Positions 48,901 to 61,240 of a stretch of 64,000 nucleotides of DNA are shown here, in pieces. The position numbers and the translations under genes are program-made. Origin of the DNA: Rachycentron canadum (taxonomy: Eukaryota > Chordata > Actinopteri > Carangiformes > Rachycentridae); NCBI GenBank assembly GCA_038496675.1, contig CM076650.1:23360745-23424744 (forward strand). Reading direction: 5' to 3'. A model generated the notes under the pieces. That model saw only the letters and a program-made list of their open reading frames with translations, made no database searches and was not told the DNA's origin. Each line of letters starts with the position of its first letter. Positions within the stretch are counted from its first letter, which is position 1.

Positions 48901-51705
48901 GACTTTGTCTTAAACAGTATAGTGATTCATATGTCAGGTCTTTTATCAGATACAGTATATTGCTGTCAGGAAATCACAGAAATGATGCTTACATTGAAAC
49001 ATTAAGCAGACCGCTCTCATTCATAAAAACCTGAAACGTGTGAAGCACTGAAGGCAATTAAACAACATAAATGCCCTAACAGTTTATTTTTTGTCTCACA
49101 TAGGCATGAGTTGCTCTTTGTAGCTTGTGCTGTCTGGACAATCTGCGTTGGATATTTGAAGTCTAAACAGTCAGTGTTTTGTGTTCACCAAGGTTGGGGG
49201 GCCGGTGGTTTAACACTTTCAAGAACCACTTTGTGTGGCGGCCTCAAGAAAGCCTGAAATAGCTGAAACTAGACCTCAGTGCAAATAATCACCCTGGGCC
49301 TCTGTAAACCATCATGTTTATGCATTGTAAATTGTGAAAAGGAATGCTTTAACATTGTGTGGCATATGTATTTCAAGGCTTTGAACGTTGGATGGTATCC
49401 GAATTTCACCCACACAACCACAGGCTTTTGCTCTCGTCTTTTGACTGAAATATCATTCAGATTCCAAAGAGACTAAAAAAAAGCAACCTTTTTTGAGGCT
49501 GCCTAAAGAATGTGTCTGAAACCATTCCCAAGCTGTTTCCATGCATTTAGCTATCACTGCTGCAGGGTCAAAATCCTTCCACCAACTTCTCACTATTCTA
49601 AGTTCTACTTTGGTGACCATGCGTTTTTGAAATTACACAACAGGCTTTGAAAGGTTTGCCTGAGTCTTGGCTTCAAAAATGTTCTAAATCCATAGAAGAC
49701 ATATTCTAATCCTTCAGTCCTCCACTAGAACTGGACATACAAGGTAAAGACACAGCTCTTGAACACACAGTGGGATATATAAAGATGTTGCGTCAACTTC
49801 TTTTCCGCCTTTGAAGGAGTTTCTAAGACGGTTTTTGGCAGGGCTGCAGTCGCCACACCGGTTATCTCTTTCCTACACTGTAATTCACTTCATTTGTAAC
49901 ACACCTCCTCCTTTGATCTGTTCTTTCAAAAACCTTGTCTCACAACCTGTTTACCCACTGATTCCTCGGATAGACTGGGAACAGAATAAATGATGTCATG
50001 ACACACACTATCAGAGTTACGCCCACCCCCTGTCCTCAACAGGTTATATTACTTACAGCCTGTCACAGACATGAACAAACAGACACGTATCAGAAACTTG
50101 TCGTTTCGCCTTTGTAACTTCCCTCCCCAGGTGCACTGCACTAGATATTTCAGCCAGGTTCATGTTCAGCTCAGTGGTGTCTTCATGTTGAAACAGACAA
50201 ATTTAACACACATTTAAAATTTTACCAGTGACTCCCAAATGGTGTGTGTATTAGAACCAAATGACAGACATGGATGGATATCAATGTAGATTTTAGACTA
50301 ATAATTGATAAAATCTTGTTAAGGTCAAACAAAAAACTGAATTCCTCTCCCAGCTATTTGCTATGATTAGATAAAGATGTTTTTGTACATATGAGTGGAC
50401 AAGATTTAAGCTTGTGGGGACATTTCCCTTGGCAGTGGTTGACTGTTGCAGCAATGCTGGTTTGGAAGATGCAATTTAAGTGATGTGCTAACTGTATCAT
50501 GTTGGTAGATATTGATACAAGACATCCACCATTATACACACAAGCGTTGACTGTCTCTCTTTCATGGGTTCACTGCTGAAAAATGACCAAACTGTCAAAA
50601 CTCAGGAAGGAGAATGAGAATGAGCAGATGAGACTGAGCATCAGTGAACAACTCAGCTATTTACCTGTGTGAAACCAGCTCATGTGCTCTCAGTGCTGTA
50701 TATGAATGGTCATCCATTATGGAAAGCACTGCTTTTGATCATCCTTGTTTGTACTTGATGAGGAAATCATTGTGTTTCAAACACTCAGAACAAGGGACTG
50801 TCTGAACAAGGCTCCAGACAAAAACTGTCAACATAGGAGGTTCACCAGGCATGAGAAGAGCTTAAAACTGTGCAGTCATGCTTCAGCGGCAGCCTTGATC
50901 TCAACATACACGACACATACCACCCTACATATGCACGTGTATGCACTTACACGCACCAAGATAAAATCCACTCTCCTTTGTGAAGCAGAGGTGATTTATA
51001 TCAGACAGAAAAGCAAGTAGAGTGACATTTTGAAAACACGGAGGACGCATGATAGGTTATGTCTTTTGGAATGCCTGAGAAAGAATGTGCAAGGATTTTG
51101 AACTCTCATCCCGTCTGTGTAGCTGCTGAACTCTGGGTTACAATAGCTTATGCATTCCTGTTGATTTGACAACATGCAGCTAATGTTTTCATCCGTGCCA
51201 TTTTACAGATGATCCCACGGCCTGAGTGGGTCACACAGCCTGCTACAAATGAGCCTCATTTTGGGAACTTCCACAGTTTTGTTGTGTAAATGAAACACCT
51301 TGCTAAAAAGTTAGGATGTGTAATTGATTTTTATTTACTTGGAAATAATTTAGCTTTTGTGCTTTTGTTTGTTTCTGTTTGTTTCTCAAAGGTGTCGGCA
51401 GATGTTTTGGAGAAAACATCATGAGAATAGGGCCCATATCCAGCAGTGGGTGAGCACATGTTCATGCAAGTGTTCAAGTGCACTGTGAAGATTGAAATGA
51501 GAGCTTTGGAGTTTGCAGTGACTTGACTGAAATATTAGGCTTAAGGTTTTCTGGCTTTCAGGAAATGAAATGCATCACCCTTGATAGATTTGTTTATGAG
51601 ACATGAATAATCACACATATTACATTTATACATGTAGTCAAATGAGTATCCTCTTCCCTCTCTCACCCCTCATTGAATAGTGTTAAATTATCAAAGGAGC
51701 TACTT
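45936..51705. other. Non-coding AT-rich DNA
   Basis: About 5.8 kb with nothing I can name. Minor features: CA-rich patch 48085-48175, T/C-rich 48416-48440, and frames of 60-126 codons on both strands without domains (for example 46393-46638 and 46823-47203). No splice-flanked open segment stands out. Confidence 0.5.
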
Positions 51706-51710
51706 ATAAG

Positions 51711-51759
51711 TTTTGCTATTGCTACATAGCCAGTGTTAGCATTAACAGCTGTTTTACTT
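51711..51759. mobile_element. Second copy of the 20213 interspersed repeat
   Basis: Forty-nine bases nearly identical to 20213-20260, in the same orientation, with shared words GCTACATAG and AGTGTTAGCATTAA. Flanking sequence diverges, so the conserved part is a core of an old dispersed repeat. Confidence 0.6.
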
Positions 51760-54535
51760 AGTTTACAGAAGAAACATTGCAAGTTCAGCATCAAACTTGA
51801 TCCCTTTCAAGTTTAGAAAGCTAGTGCTTACAATATAAGATACTTACTTTTGCATCCATAATTTTGGGGGGATTTTTTTGCTTCTTTTAGATACAAAAGT
51901 AACATGTCAGGAAAAGAGGAGTAAGGTCCTTTGACAGACTCAAACCATGTTGCAATAGACAGCATCATAGCATCATAAAACCCCAAGACTCCCTGAATAA
52001 TCATTCAATTACAAGACAAATTCAGCAAAATCCTCTTCTCAATGCTCATTTGGGAGAATCCAATATTATAAGAACCACCTTGTTCCTCTCATCAAACAGA
52101 CAAATGTCAGTTTGTTTCAACTCTGGCCTTATTTTCATTGCTTTGGTGGCATGTCTATTGTTTCTAACATCACCATCAAGATGCTGAGATCGGGGAATGT
52201 GGTGATGACCTGAATCCCTGCTTAGCAAAACTTATTCAATATATAAAGGAGGAGAACAAAAACAAGAAATGTTAAAATCTTGTATGATGTCAACATTGAA
52301 TCAACAGGAACTGGCAACTGTTTTGATAATCATTTAATTTATCAAGCAGAAAAGCCAAACATTGGCACGTGTGAGGATTTTTTTAATGTCATGTCTGATA
52401 GTAAATGAAATGCCTTTGGGTTTTGGACTCTTGGTCAGATAAAACAAAGTGTGATTTGGGATGTTATTGTGAGCTTATTTCAGTATTTTTGGTGAAATTA
52501 TAATGTAAATTATTATCTTTTAATCCTAATATATAATCATAATTTTCAGTTAATTGCACAGATAATTACTAAATCACATTTTTTGACTAATCAAGTGTTG
52601 CTGTAGTTTGCAGATATGATAATTGATGAACTTGAGGGATATAACATTCATGTTGTAATAAACTAAATTTATCCTTTAAAGTATGGGATCAACAGAGGAC
52701 TTGGAAATGGAAATTGTGCAGGGACCCTGATTAAATGGGTGCAACACACACGCACGCACGCCATTAGTCCCCAGAGCTCCAGCTGCCCTGGGCTCAAAAG
52801 TCACGTTGTCCCAGTGTGATTGAAGGTCCAGCTGGTAGACCAGCTCTTTTGATCCCTTTCTCTTTTATGAGAAAGACAAACAGCTCCTCGCCGTCACCCA
52901 CAGTGGAGTGATTGATACACACGCATTGTGATTGTGGTTAGGCAAACACGTGCATGCACACATTTACATGATGATGACAAACACACACACACACACACAC
53001 CGGCTGGCATTTTCTTAATGGTTGCCCTCTTTCCCACTGCTCCCACTCTGCTAATGAACCTGCTTGAACTTTGAATGAAATTCAGAAGGTGAGAACAAAA
53101 GAGACACAGTTAAAACCAAACAGTGTGTGAACATGGCAGCAAAGTTTCATTTGGGCCCACTGCTTTATCCCCTTCTATACATTATCATAGATATTGGTAA
53201 TGGTAAGTAGCTTTATAATTATTATAATCATTTTTACTTTGTTGATTTTGGGGTCAAAGCCCTGCTATTTCTCTCTTTGAGAAACAAATTCAAATTCATT
53301 AACACCAAATTGATTAGTAATATCATCATATTTGATGCTTCAGTTAATATTTGGCAGCTGTAAACCAGAGAGCCACATGGTCTATTTGTAATAACACCAA
53401 GGAACAGAAGCTTAAATGTGCTAATAAATGTTAATGCCTTGCAGTTTTGCAGTCAAGAACCAGGAAATGCTGCAGTTCATCAAACGTTCGTCCTGTTGAA
53501 TGAATGTGACACAGTTTAAGCTCATCCCTGAGACATTCCAGACTCTTTTTTATCCAGCTTTTGGAAAATTGCGTATATCCTTCATGTCCACATTTCTAGT
53601 CTAGAAGGACAAAAATACAATGGCATGATTATAGAAAACTTCAGTCACATTCAGCGTGCAGCACGTCTGCCTGTCCAAGTTTTGTCATGGCTGTTGTGTC
53701 TGGCTGGTGACAAGTGGCTTTTTTTGTGACTGTTCAACTCCTTAGTGTTATTTATTTTGTATTTTACTGATGTGTTTTTCCCTGGAAAATAATCTTTGTT
53801 ATGTTATTTAATGTTAAAAGAATGTTCCTGTATGTGGTCTAGTTAAAAAAGTTTACAATATATAAAAATTTATATTTTATATATTTATTCCTCTTACAAT
53901 AGTATTGATCATATTCACCTATTATTAACTTATTTTTTGGCCAGTGAGAGACAGTGAAGTCAAAGAGGAGATGAGGCAATGACAAAGGGGACAGGCTGGA
54001 TATATGAAGTAAATGAGTAACTTAATAACAGGTTGAGTTTATGAAAAACCTACATAATATGATTTGACTCATCTGGTCACGCTCCACATTTATTTATTTA
54101 ACAAATGTCCTAAAACAAGTAAAACTGCATCTTATTTTAAACACTGCCCCCATACGTTACATTCTAAACTAATATACTTACAGATAAAAAAACAGTGTCT
54201 ATTTGCACCCAGGTGAAAGTGGTCATTCAGCAGATATTCGGGTATATACACCTGTATGGATCCTTGTTGCTCCAACTGTCCGCTATATATAGGCTTTAAA
54301 AAGTAAAGTAAATAAAATAAGATAAAAAGCAAAGTACATTTAGTGAGGAGGTCATGGTGGGTGATGGGGTCAAGCACATTTCCATTTCCCCCAGGTGACG
54401 GGTTTGACTCCTGTGTGTATCAAAATTTGGTATTTACTTACATAATTAGACAAATTAGACTAACCTCATTTTCATTAAAAATCAAATCATTAGATTCAAT
54501 TTTCAATCACAGTTTGGTTTGAGTTTTAGCCAAAA
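51760..54535. other. Non-coding AT-rich DNA
   Basis: Very AT-rich, especially 53720-54310. Contains a (AC)10 microsatellite at about 52980-53000. No gene or RNA recognised. Confidence 0.5.
52980..53000. repeat. (AC)10 microsatellite
   Basis: Pure AC repeat ending before CGGCTGG. Confidence 0.9.
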
Positions 54536-55425
54536 CTAATTGGTTAGGTTTAGGAAAAGGCCAAGGACCTTAGACCATAGACTTTTTGATAACATCAATC
54601 ATGTGTTAGAAAACCTTTCTGCCAGACTTTCACCCATGTGACTCATTGAAGTGCTCCAGGAAATAGCACTAATAGCAGCTATCCACCCCATGTGCAAATA
54701 GCATTGTTAGCTTTTTTTTTTTTTTTTTTTTTTTTAAACTATTGTATATTAAATGTGCAGCAGCTGGTTCCTGGGTGTTTCAGTCATATTCACCTAATTG
54801 ATAAAGTTATAAATTGTGCACCAAAAAGCACAAGACACTGCTCATAGTTAACAGTCAATAACAGTAACCAATATAAGAAAAAAAAGTAGCAAAAACTTGA
54901 ACGCATCACATGGTTGGTATAGACGGTCGTCTTGCTTGAAAATTAAGCATATCTGTTATGGAAGGCATGAAACTGTTCTTGCGTTAATTACAGCACCAAG
55001 TATTATTTATTCCATGGTCCAGAAATGGACCCTGTTTTCCTCTCTTTAAGTCAAATCAGCCTTGACGTCTAAATAACTTGTTTAGATTATTTTCAGCACA
55101 CTGCTACAAGTTAAACATTTATATATATCTGGAGCAGTTGATCTTCATATAAACACAGTGTTAGTTTAATATAAACTAACTCATGTTTATCTTATTGGGA
55201 CAGAATAACTCCACTGAATGCATAATCAGAACAATCAAGCTGTGATTTTCGAGCTAATCCAACATGAATATTTGAAGTGGGGTTTTCAACTGACTGGCTT
55301 TTTTAAGTTGTGCACTGCACCTCTGTCCCCCTTTGACAAACTGAGGGAACAATAGAGGGACAACAGAGAGGCAATAATAGAGAGGAGGGGAGGAAGGGAA
55401 TGTGCAGACGGAGCTTTACTTCCTG
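54536..55425. other. Non-coding DNA with repeat fragment
   Basis: TTGGTTAGGTTTAGGAAAAG at about 54540 matches the style of the repeat near 43315. A 24-T tract lies at 54712-54735. Otherwise featureless. Confidence 0.4.
54712..54735. repeat. Poly-T tract (24 T)
   Basis: Longest homopolymer in the window, possibly the tail of a minus-strand retroinsertion, but no body is recognisable to its right. Confidence 0.93.
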
Positions 55426-55429
55426 GGTT

Positions 55430-55580
55430 TCTGTTGCCCCAGAGGCCATTTTCAGGGCCTCCTTACATGGGACCCATCCATACATGGAATTTGCATGAAA
55501 CTGACTTTGATGGGATCTCCCTGCAGCTAAAGTGCTGGGACGCAACTTGCATTCATATTCTCAACTGGGCACTGCACAGC
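55430..55580. promoter_or_regulatory. Candidate conserved non-coding island
   Basis: Non-repetitive, balanced sequence (for example ACATGGAATTTGCATGAAAC near 55482, containing the octamer-like ATTTGCAT) between purine-rich flanks. Regulatory role is inference. Confidence 0.25.
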
Positions 55581-56080
55581 ACATGAGAAAGAGCTTCCAC
55601 TCAGAAACGGGTGTCATCTTTCTCATTTTTGCACCACAGGGCGTCAGGATGTCTGGGTTTGTTTTTAGACAGCTAGTTTGTAATGATAATCTCTGACGAG
55701 TGTGACTACAAGGAAGAGACTCACACGTATACCTAATGTGCTGTAAATGGCTATTTCACAGTGGAAATATAGAGAGTGGCAGCACAAGAAACAGGGTGTG
55801 AGAATGGACAGGATGAAGGACACATGCAGACAGAAACAGACTACAAATAAAGATTGAAAAGGATAAAGAATTTGAAATCCACTAAGGCATACAGACAGAG
55901 AAACAAAGGAAAATCGACAGAGATATGGAAGAGAGGAGGAGGACATATAAAGTAAAAAGGATGGAGATAGAAACAAAAAGATGAAATGAATAAATCCAGA
56001 TACTGCGAGTGCTAGAGGTTAACCCCCCCACACACACACACACGCGCACACCCACCCTCCTTCTCTTTCTCTTACGGTAA
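55581..56080. other. Non-coding, purine-rich DNA
   Basis: Purine-rich 55850-55985, then a C run and a short CA stretch at 56024-56050. A minus-strand frame over 55665-55976 (103 codons, very hydrophobic) follows from the pyrimidine bias of that strand and is not credible. Confidence 0.5.
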
Positions 56081-56084
56081 TCCC

Positions 56085-56330
56085 TCCAGTAGCAGTGAGC
56101 TGTTAGGCTCCTCCATAAATCAGCGTTTGTATGAAATACCAGCGGGAGCCAAAGGTCAAAGGAGAAAATTAGCAGCTGTCTTTTCCTCTCCTTTCATGTT
56201 AGCCGCAGGGCTAATCGCCAAGTGCGCCATCAGCCTCATTTCCACTTTAAAACAAACTCCCCGACAAGCTGGGGAGGAGCTGTTTGCCCACTCTTACATT
56301 TTATGGCACCGGATTTTATTCTGAGAGGGA
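56085..56330. promoter_or_regulatory. Candidate conserved non-coding element
   Basis: About 245 bases with factor-site-like words: CCAAAGGTCAAAGGAG at about 56149-56164 (a nuclear-receptor DR1-like AGGTCAAAGG), GGGCTAATCGCCAAG near 56208, and TTTTATGGCACCGG near 56300. No simple repeat. Among the most enhancer-like sequences in the window, but conservation is untested. Confidence 0.3.
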
Positions 56331-56452
56331 GGAGAAGGGTGGAGGGGAGAGGGAGTGATGGGCAGGTGATTTGTGGGGGGGTAGGTCCTACAGTACTCTC
56401 CCCTTGCTTTTTCTCCTTCTCTTTCTGCACGCCTTCCTCCCATCATCTTCAG

Positions 56453-56566
56453 GTGTGGGAGGGCAAACAGTGGAGCATGCTCCTCTCACACTGCTTTGTT
56501 GACACATTTCAGCAGGGCTCACGGAGCAGTGATGATTGGCGGCCTTTCCCTCCGCACCACTCCAAG
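56453..56566 (+). other. Candidate exon (weak)
   Basis: Preceded by a 40-base pyrimidine-rich stretch ending CATCTTCAG and followed by CAAG|GTGGTG, a weak donor. The 114 bases are open in at least two frames. No protein recognised. Probably a chance acceptor. Confidence 0.15.
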
Positions 56567-56599
56567 GTGGTGCTACTTGTTAATATGAGGCCTGGTGAA

Positions 56600-58685
56600 C
56601 TATGTTGACCTTTTCACTCACACAGTCTTTGCTATTCTCCCGCCCTACTGTTAGGACTTCCCAGAAGCCCAAATACTTGCATGTTTCAAGGAGACTTGGC
56701 ATCATTGGCTTATTTGTTTTTGAATTGCAACTGAAAACTGTTTGTTTCTTCACATGAGGTGGACAAAATAATTGAAATACATGTATATTACAATTCAGTC
56801 CCTTACTTTGTGTTCACAAATACAGGCACAAAGACACAGAGTCTCATAAAGGTTGTGTCACATCATGTTTTTTCAGAATTTATCCTAATTCAGCCTGGAT
56901 AAAGGACGTGAAGTCATGTTTCTGCCGTAGTGATCACAAATTGTAAACAAGAATGATGCTACATTTTGTGGTCTATCATTGTGGTTATGATGTAAAGTTA
57001 TGAATAATAACTCTCCATTTCCAAACACAGTGGACCACTGTTTGTATCGGGGTAGAGGGCTTTGCTGGATCTGAGTCTGAGGGCTGTGCTGGCTTTGATT
57101 GTCTGCTGATTTGCTATTGCCCCATCTCTGCTGTCTGTCTCATTGAACTCTGATCCTCACGTTCTGAGCAACACCAAAGGAAAACTCATTCATTATGAGG
57201 CACTTTGCTGCATCTTCTTGGAGTGACTTTGTTTCCTTCCCCTGTGCTTTGTGGCACCCATACACAGGCTGGAGGTTAGGGCCACGTTTTATCCATTCAA
57301 TGTGGAGCGTCTGATTGCTTGACAGCAGCGTTGGAGAAGGTTGTGGGACAGACCCACGTGGACCACATTTAACTGGTACTAAGTAGGGGTATATGAATGT
57401 ATTTATTGAACTATAGCTAATTATATATAACATAAAATGGCCCTGCTCACCCTCGTCTGGCCAATAAGTGCACAACACTATGAGCCAGTCAATCAAGGAC
57501 ACTTTGTCTCTACTGATACTTAACAGCCCACCAGGAAAACTCTCAGTACTCAGTACACCCAGACCACCCTTTAATATGTACTACATGGTGATGACCACAC
57601 TATAATGAATTCAAATCACAAGCACAAACTATGGCGTCAAAAACAGTCTAACTAAATCGACATTGCTGACTCATGCTTAGTAAATGCTGAACCTTACAGG
57701 CTTCACAAATGTGTTGTTTGTTGTATGGCTGTGTACTTGCTAACAACAGATTATGCAGGTGTTTCCATTACCGTTCCACCCGCAGGATCATTGTGTCTGT
57801 GCCTGTATCTCTTCTCCCTTTTCTGATCTTCTCCACAAATTTCACTTGTTTTTTTGCACAACAAGTAAATTCTGATCCCAGATTCACTGCTGTTAAAACA
57901 TATAGACACAGATCCATGAGTAGAAGTATATTCCCCCGTTCTCTTTTCTCATCCATCTTCTTCCTCTTTTTTCTTTGACCCCACTCCACTCTCTTCTCTT
58001 TCTCCATCTTTCAGTGTACATTTCTCTTTGCTTGCTCTGCAATGTCTCTCCATCTTTTTTTCTCTCTGTGGGAATGTTTTCCCTATCGTTTGTCAGTGCA
58101 GTCAGTGATGTGCAGAGCAGCAGTGCTTTGTTGCCATGTTCCTTTTTGCCTATCTGCTGTGCAGTGTGTTTTGAAACTCACCCTCCCTCTGCACACCTGC
58201 CGAGAAGCTGCATGACACTGGGAAACATCCCACAATAGGGTCAAAACACTTTTATCTTAGTTTTAGTTATGGATTTAGAAACTCTCTCAGGAATAAATGA
58301 ACAATATGCAGCTGGCCTGAGCTGAGGTCCTGCATGATTGCTCTCTTCTGCTGTATCCAGAACTTCCTTTATTCACAGTGGGTGGGTTTAACTCTTTATC
58401 TTGTAAAAATATCATAACCTCAAAGAATAAAGTCAAGGACTTAATCATACAGTGGCTATTTTGAACCCCTTTGTCTTACTCACAAGAGCCCACATATGGG
58501 TTTAGGACTTCATGAAAGCAAACAGAAGGTTATATACATGCATGCGCATATTGGATGTGCATTTGTGCACAATGTACATCATTTACACTCTTTAGAAATA
58601 ACTGTAGCCCTGCCCATAGTTGTTGTTTCATAGCTCATTTTTCACTGAAACATTTACAAAACATTAAAATCACAATTTCATCTTA
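56600..58685. other. Non-coding AT-rich DNA
   Basis: Ordinary sequence, pyrimidine-rich 57935-58080. The 120-codon minus-strand frame at 57140-57502 has no visible domain. No gene. Confidence 0.5.
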
Positions 58686-58689
58686 AAAT

Positions 58690-59290
58690 CAGAAGGTTTT
58701 TCATCGCGGCTTCCAACCGAATACGACTGAATGCTACAAATGAAGCTTTGAGACGGCTTTACTTCTGTAATAGAGTGCCGCAGCAATAAGTCCTAAAACG
58801 TTATTTATCATTTTAGTACTATGCGACCCTTGTTGACACACCAGTGGTGTTTTCATTAAGCTTTTAAAAAAGACCAACAACAAGCTAACAAGTGACTAAA
58901 TGAGTCTATACAGGTTGTTGGGGATGTTTAAAATTATCACGCCATGGACTCTTCAGACGTGTTTACAGTTGCACTCTTCCAAACTACTACTAACTTTATG
59001 AGAGGAAAGGCTTTTGTAGAAGAAGTCAGAGCTAAATTAATGCACAAGTGAGAAGTTTAGGGGTGGTGGAGTTGAAGCCATGGGATCGTGGTGTAGTTCA
59101 TTTATAGCCTAGCATTAGTTTTTTTACTTCTGATGATTCTATTTACTTAGATTAGAATTATGAAAAGCATAAGTATCATGGATGTTTGTTTATCACAGAG
59201 TTTATTTTCTGCAGTAATCCAAAAGCCAACGTAACAATTCCATTGGCTTTTTGTCGGGGGGAACCAGGGTGTCATCTATGCACACTATTG
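58690..59290. mobile_element. Probable interspersed repeat (unnamed)
   Basis: CAAGTGAGAAGTTTAGGGGT near 59045, TAGCCTAGCATTAG near 59105 and TTGTCGGGGGGAACCAGGGT near 59252 resemble segments of a fish repeat I recall. Boundaries are not visible and no target duplication was found. Low to moderate certainty. Confidence 0.4.
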
Positions 59291-59294
59291 CAGT

Positions 59295-59685
59295 TTTTGA
59301 TTTCGTATGAGATATTTTTATGGACTGTCAAGAGTGCTAAGCACAGCCTTAAAAGTGTATGACTCACATCAAAACCATGCGAGTCTGCATGAGTACACAT
59401 TAACGTCCTTGCAAAATTCATGCAATCTTGTTGTTGTTGTGTTCCTTTGAATTTGCTCTGACATCTCTTAAGGTAACATTAGGTTTACTACACAGACTGC
59501 ACATATGTAAAACACTGCAAAAAGTCTCCATCCCTCAGACATGCACATGCTGTTTTGATGCATATTAGCCCGCACACAAGCATTAAGCAACAGCATGAGG
59601 AAAAAATCTGAAAGACTGTATGTGTAATGTATATGGATAAGCATGCTTATGTAAATGAACCTATTTAAAATAATCAATACGAGAG
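59295..59685. other. Non-coding DNA
   Basis: AT-rich. A short minus-strand frame is not credible. Nothing else seen. Confidence 0.45.
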
Positions 59686-59689
59686 CTAC

Positions 59690-59935
59690 TCCCATATCTA
59701 ATCAATTAGGAGCTGACAGAGCAGGCCGTACACATGTTGTAACATTTAGGGTAAATAAACACAGCCCGTCATCACCACACATGATTGGCAGGTAATCAGC
59801 CCATGTGCCAAAACATCCAGCTGACAGCTACAATAATTATGGATTTTTATGACAAGCACATTTGTTCCCCCTTGTTTCAGAGAGGTAATTTGCATCTGTA
59901 TGCATGACAATCAGAGACTCATGTCTCTACGTTTC
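59690..59935. promoter_or_regulatory. Candidate conserved non-coding element with POU octamer
   Basis: About 245 non-repetitive bases dense in AT-rich factor-like words: CTAATCAATTAGG near 59698, CAATAATTATGG near 59830, and a perfect octamer ATTTGCAT at 59888-59895 followed by TATGCATGACAATCAG. This is the strongest enhancer-like texture in the window. Seen: the motifs. Inferred: function. Confidence 0.38.
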
Positions 59936-60945
59936 TCAGGTCTGATGCACTATTCATTTTTTTCTCTTCTCAAATGTTCTTTTCTTTCAGAGGCAAAAAT
60001 TACAGACTTCAGCCATCGATATTATTATTTGGAAAAATTAGTGAATGGAAGGGCTCAACAGTAGTTTCTGGAGGGCTGAAAAATATTACCTATTCTTTTG
60101 TTTCTTGCTTTATTAGCTATGGCATTGTCCTGAAAACCACTGGTAAAACTGGTGGTGTGGAAATTACAGAGCAATTCTTTAGTTCCAGTTTGCAGTGTAG
60201 GTGTTTTGTCCATAGTGGAGGATCCAAGGCCGATATTGAGTGCCAATGCAGGAAGCATATTGCACTTTTAAAAAAGTTGGTTGGGGTGGATGGAAGGTAA
60301 GCAACCCTGACTTTCATGCTGGAGACTAGAATTCACCTATAAAATATCTTTTTTTTTTTGTTATTTGTCATAACCATGGTCTTGTCCAAATCTTAGAGAT
60401 CCCATATAGTATAAAGTGAGATATCCATGTCTTCGTTGATTATAAAGCAGGACTAGGTTCTGTATAATACTGTGGATGTATCAAAGCACAGAGAAATGCT
60501 CACAGCCTGTATTTAGAAACTGAGCCAAAAAAAAAAAAAAAACAGCCGACAGGACTTCTGGAACTTTGTGATGTCACAACAAAGCAGTCACCGCCCTCAG
60601 CCACACCCCAAGCCCATCCCACCCTGGATTGCAGGATTTGGTTTCTCTGAGTGTTTTCCTGCAATCTGATATATTTTTAATGGACCACACAAAAAATAGT
60701 CAGCAGAGAGGCTTAGAGCCAAACCTGAGAGAGGACACATGAAACTAAATAGATATTTTGGCTACTTATAACAATAAATATGTCTTCTACTGAATGTCAC
60801 AATTTACCAATTTACGATAAAAGTGTCTTTAACCATAGCACAGTATGCAGATACTGTAGATCGTGAGAATTGTTTAAAAAAAATGCTGGCAATGGACAAA
60901 AGAAACTTTGTCACCAGCATTTATTTATGTAATATGTAGGGCACA
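59936..60945. other. Non-coding DNA
   Basis: Frames of 66-108 codons at 59974-60317 overlap on both strands and lack domains. Poly-A tract (16 A) at 60527-60542. The block 60545-60790 has a repeat-like feel (TGTGATGTCACAACAAAGCA near 60568) but cannot be assigned. Confidence 0.4.
60527..60542. repeat. Poly-A tract (16 A)
   Basis: Homopolymer of 16 A within otherwise mixed sequence. Confidence 0.88.
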
Positions 60946-60949
60946 CTGA

Positions 60950-61240
60950 TAAATTTTGGTTGGAAATGAAAATGACATTGTAACATTCAGCAGACATTGG
61001 GTTAACAACACTTCACAAGACAACTTAAAACCAATGAAATATCAACAAGTTGTCATAAGTATTCTACGTAAGATTTGCATGAAACTTCTTGACAATGAAT
61101 TCTGGTCACCTGACATCACAACTCCCCCTAACCACATATTAATGTCCAACAACGTTGGCGGCGGTTGCATTCCTACAGAGAGGAGTCCTTTTTTGTGCAT
61201 AAACAGGAAACCACCTATTTTTCCCCTTAAGAACTGATAG
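60950..61240. mobile_element. Possible interspersed repeat (unnamed)
   Basis: TTTTGGTTGGAAATGAAAAT near 60955 and ACTTCTTGACAATGAATTCT near 61083 are reminiscent of a fish DNA-transposon-derived repeat, from memory. An open plus-strand frame covers it (93 codons) without a recognisable domain. Uncertain. Confidence 0.25.

Noticed and set aside
55665..55976. Minus-strand 103-residue frame resembling a membrane protein
   Set aside because: Hydrophobicity comes from pyrimidine-rich minus-strand DNA, not from a conserved membrane protein pattern.
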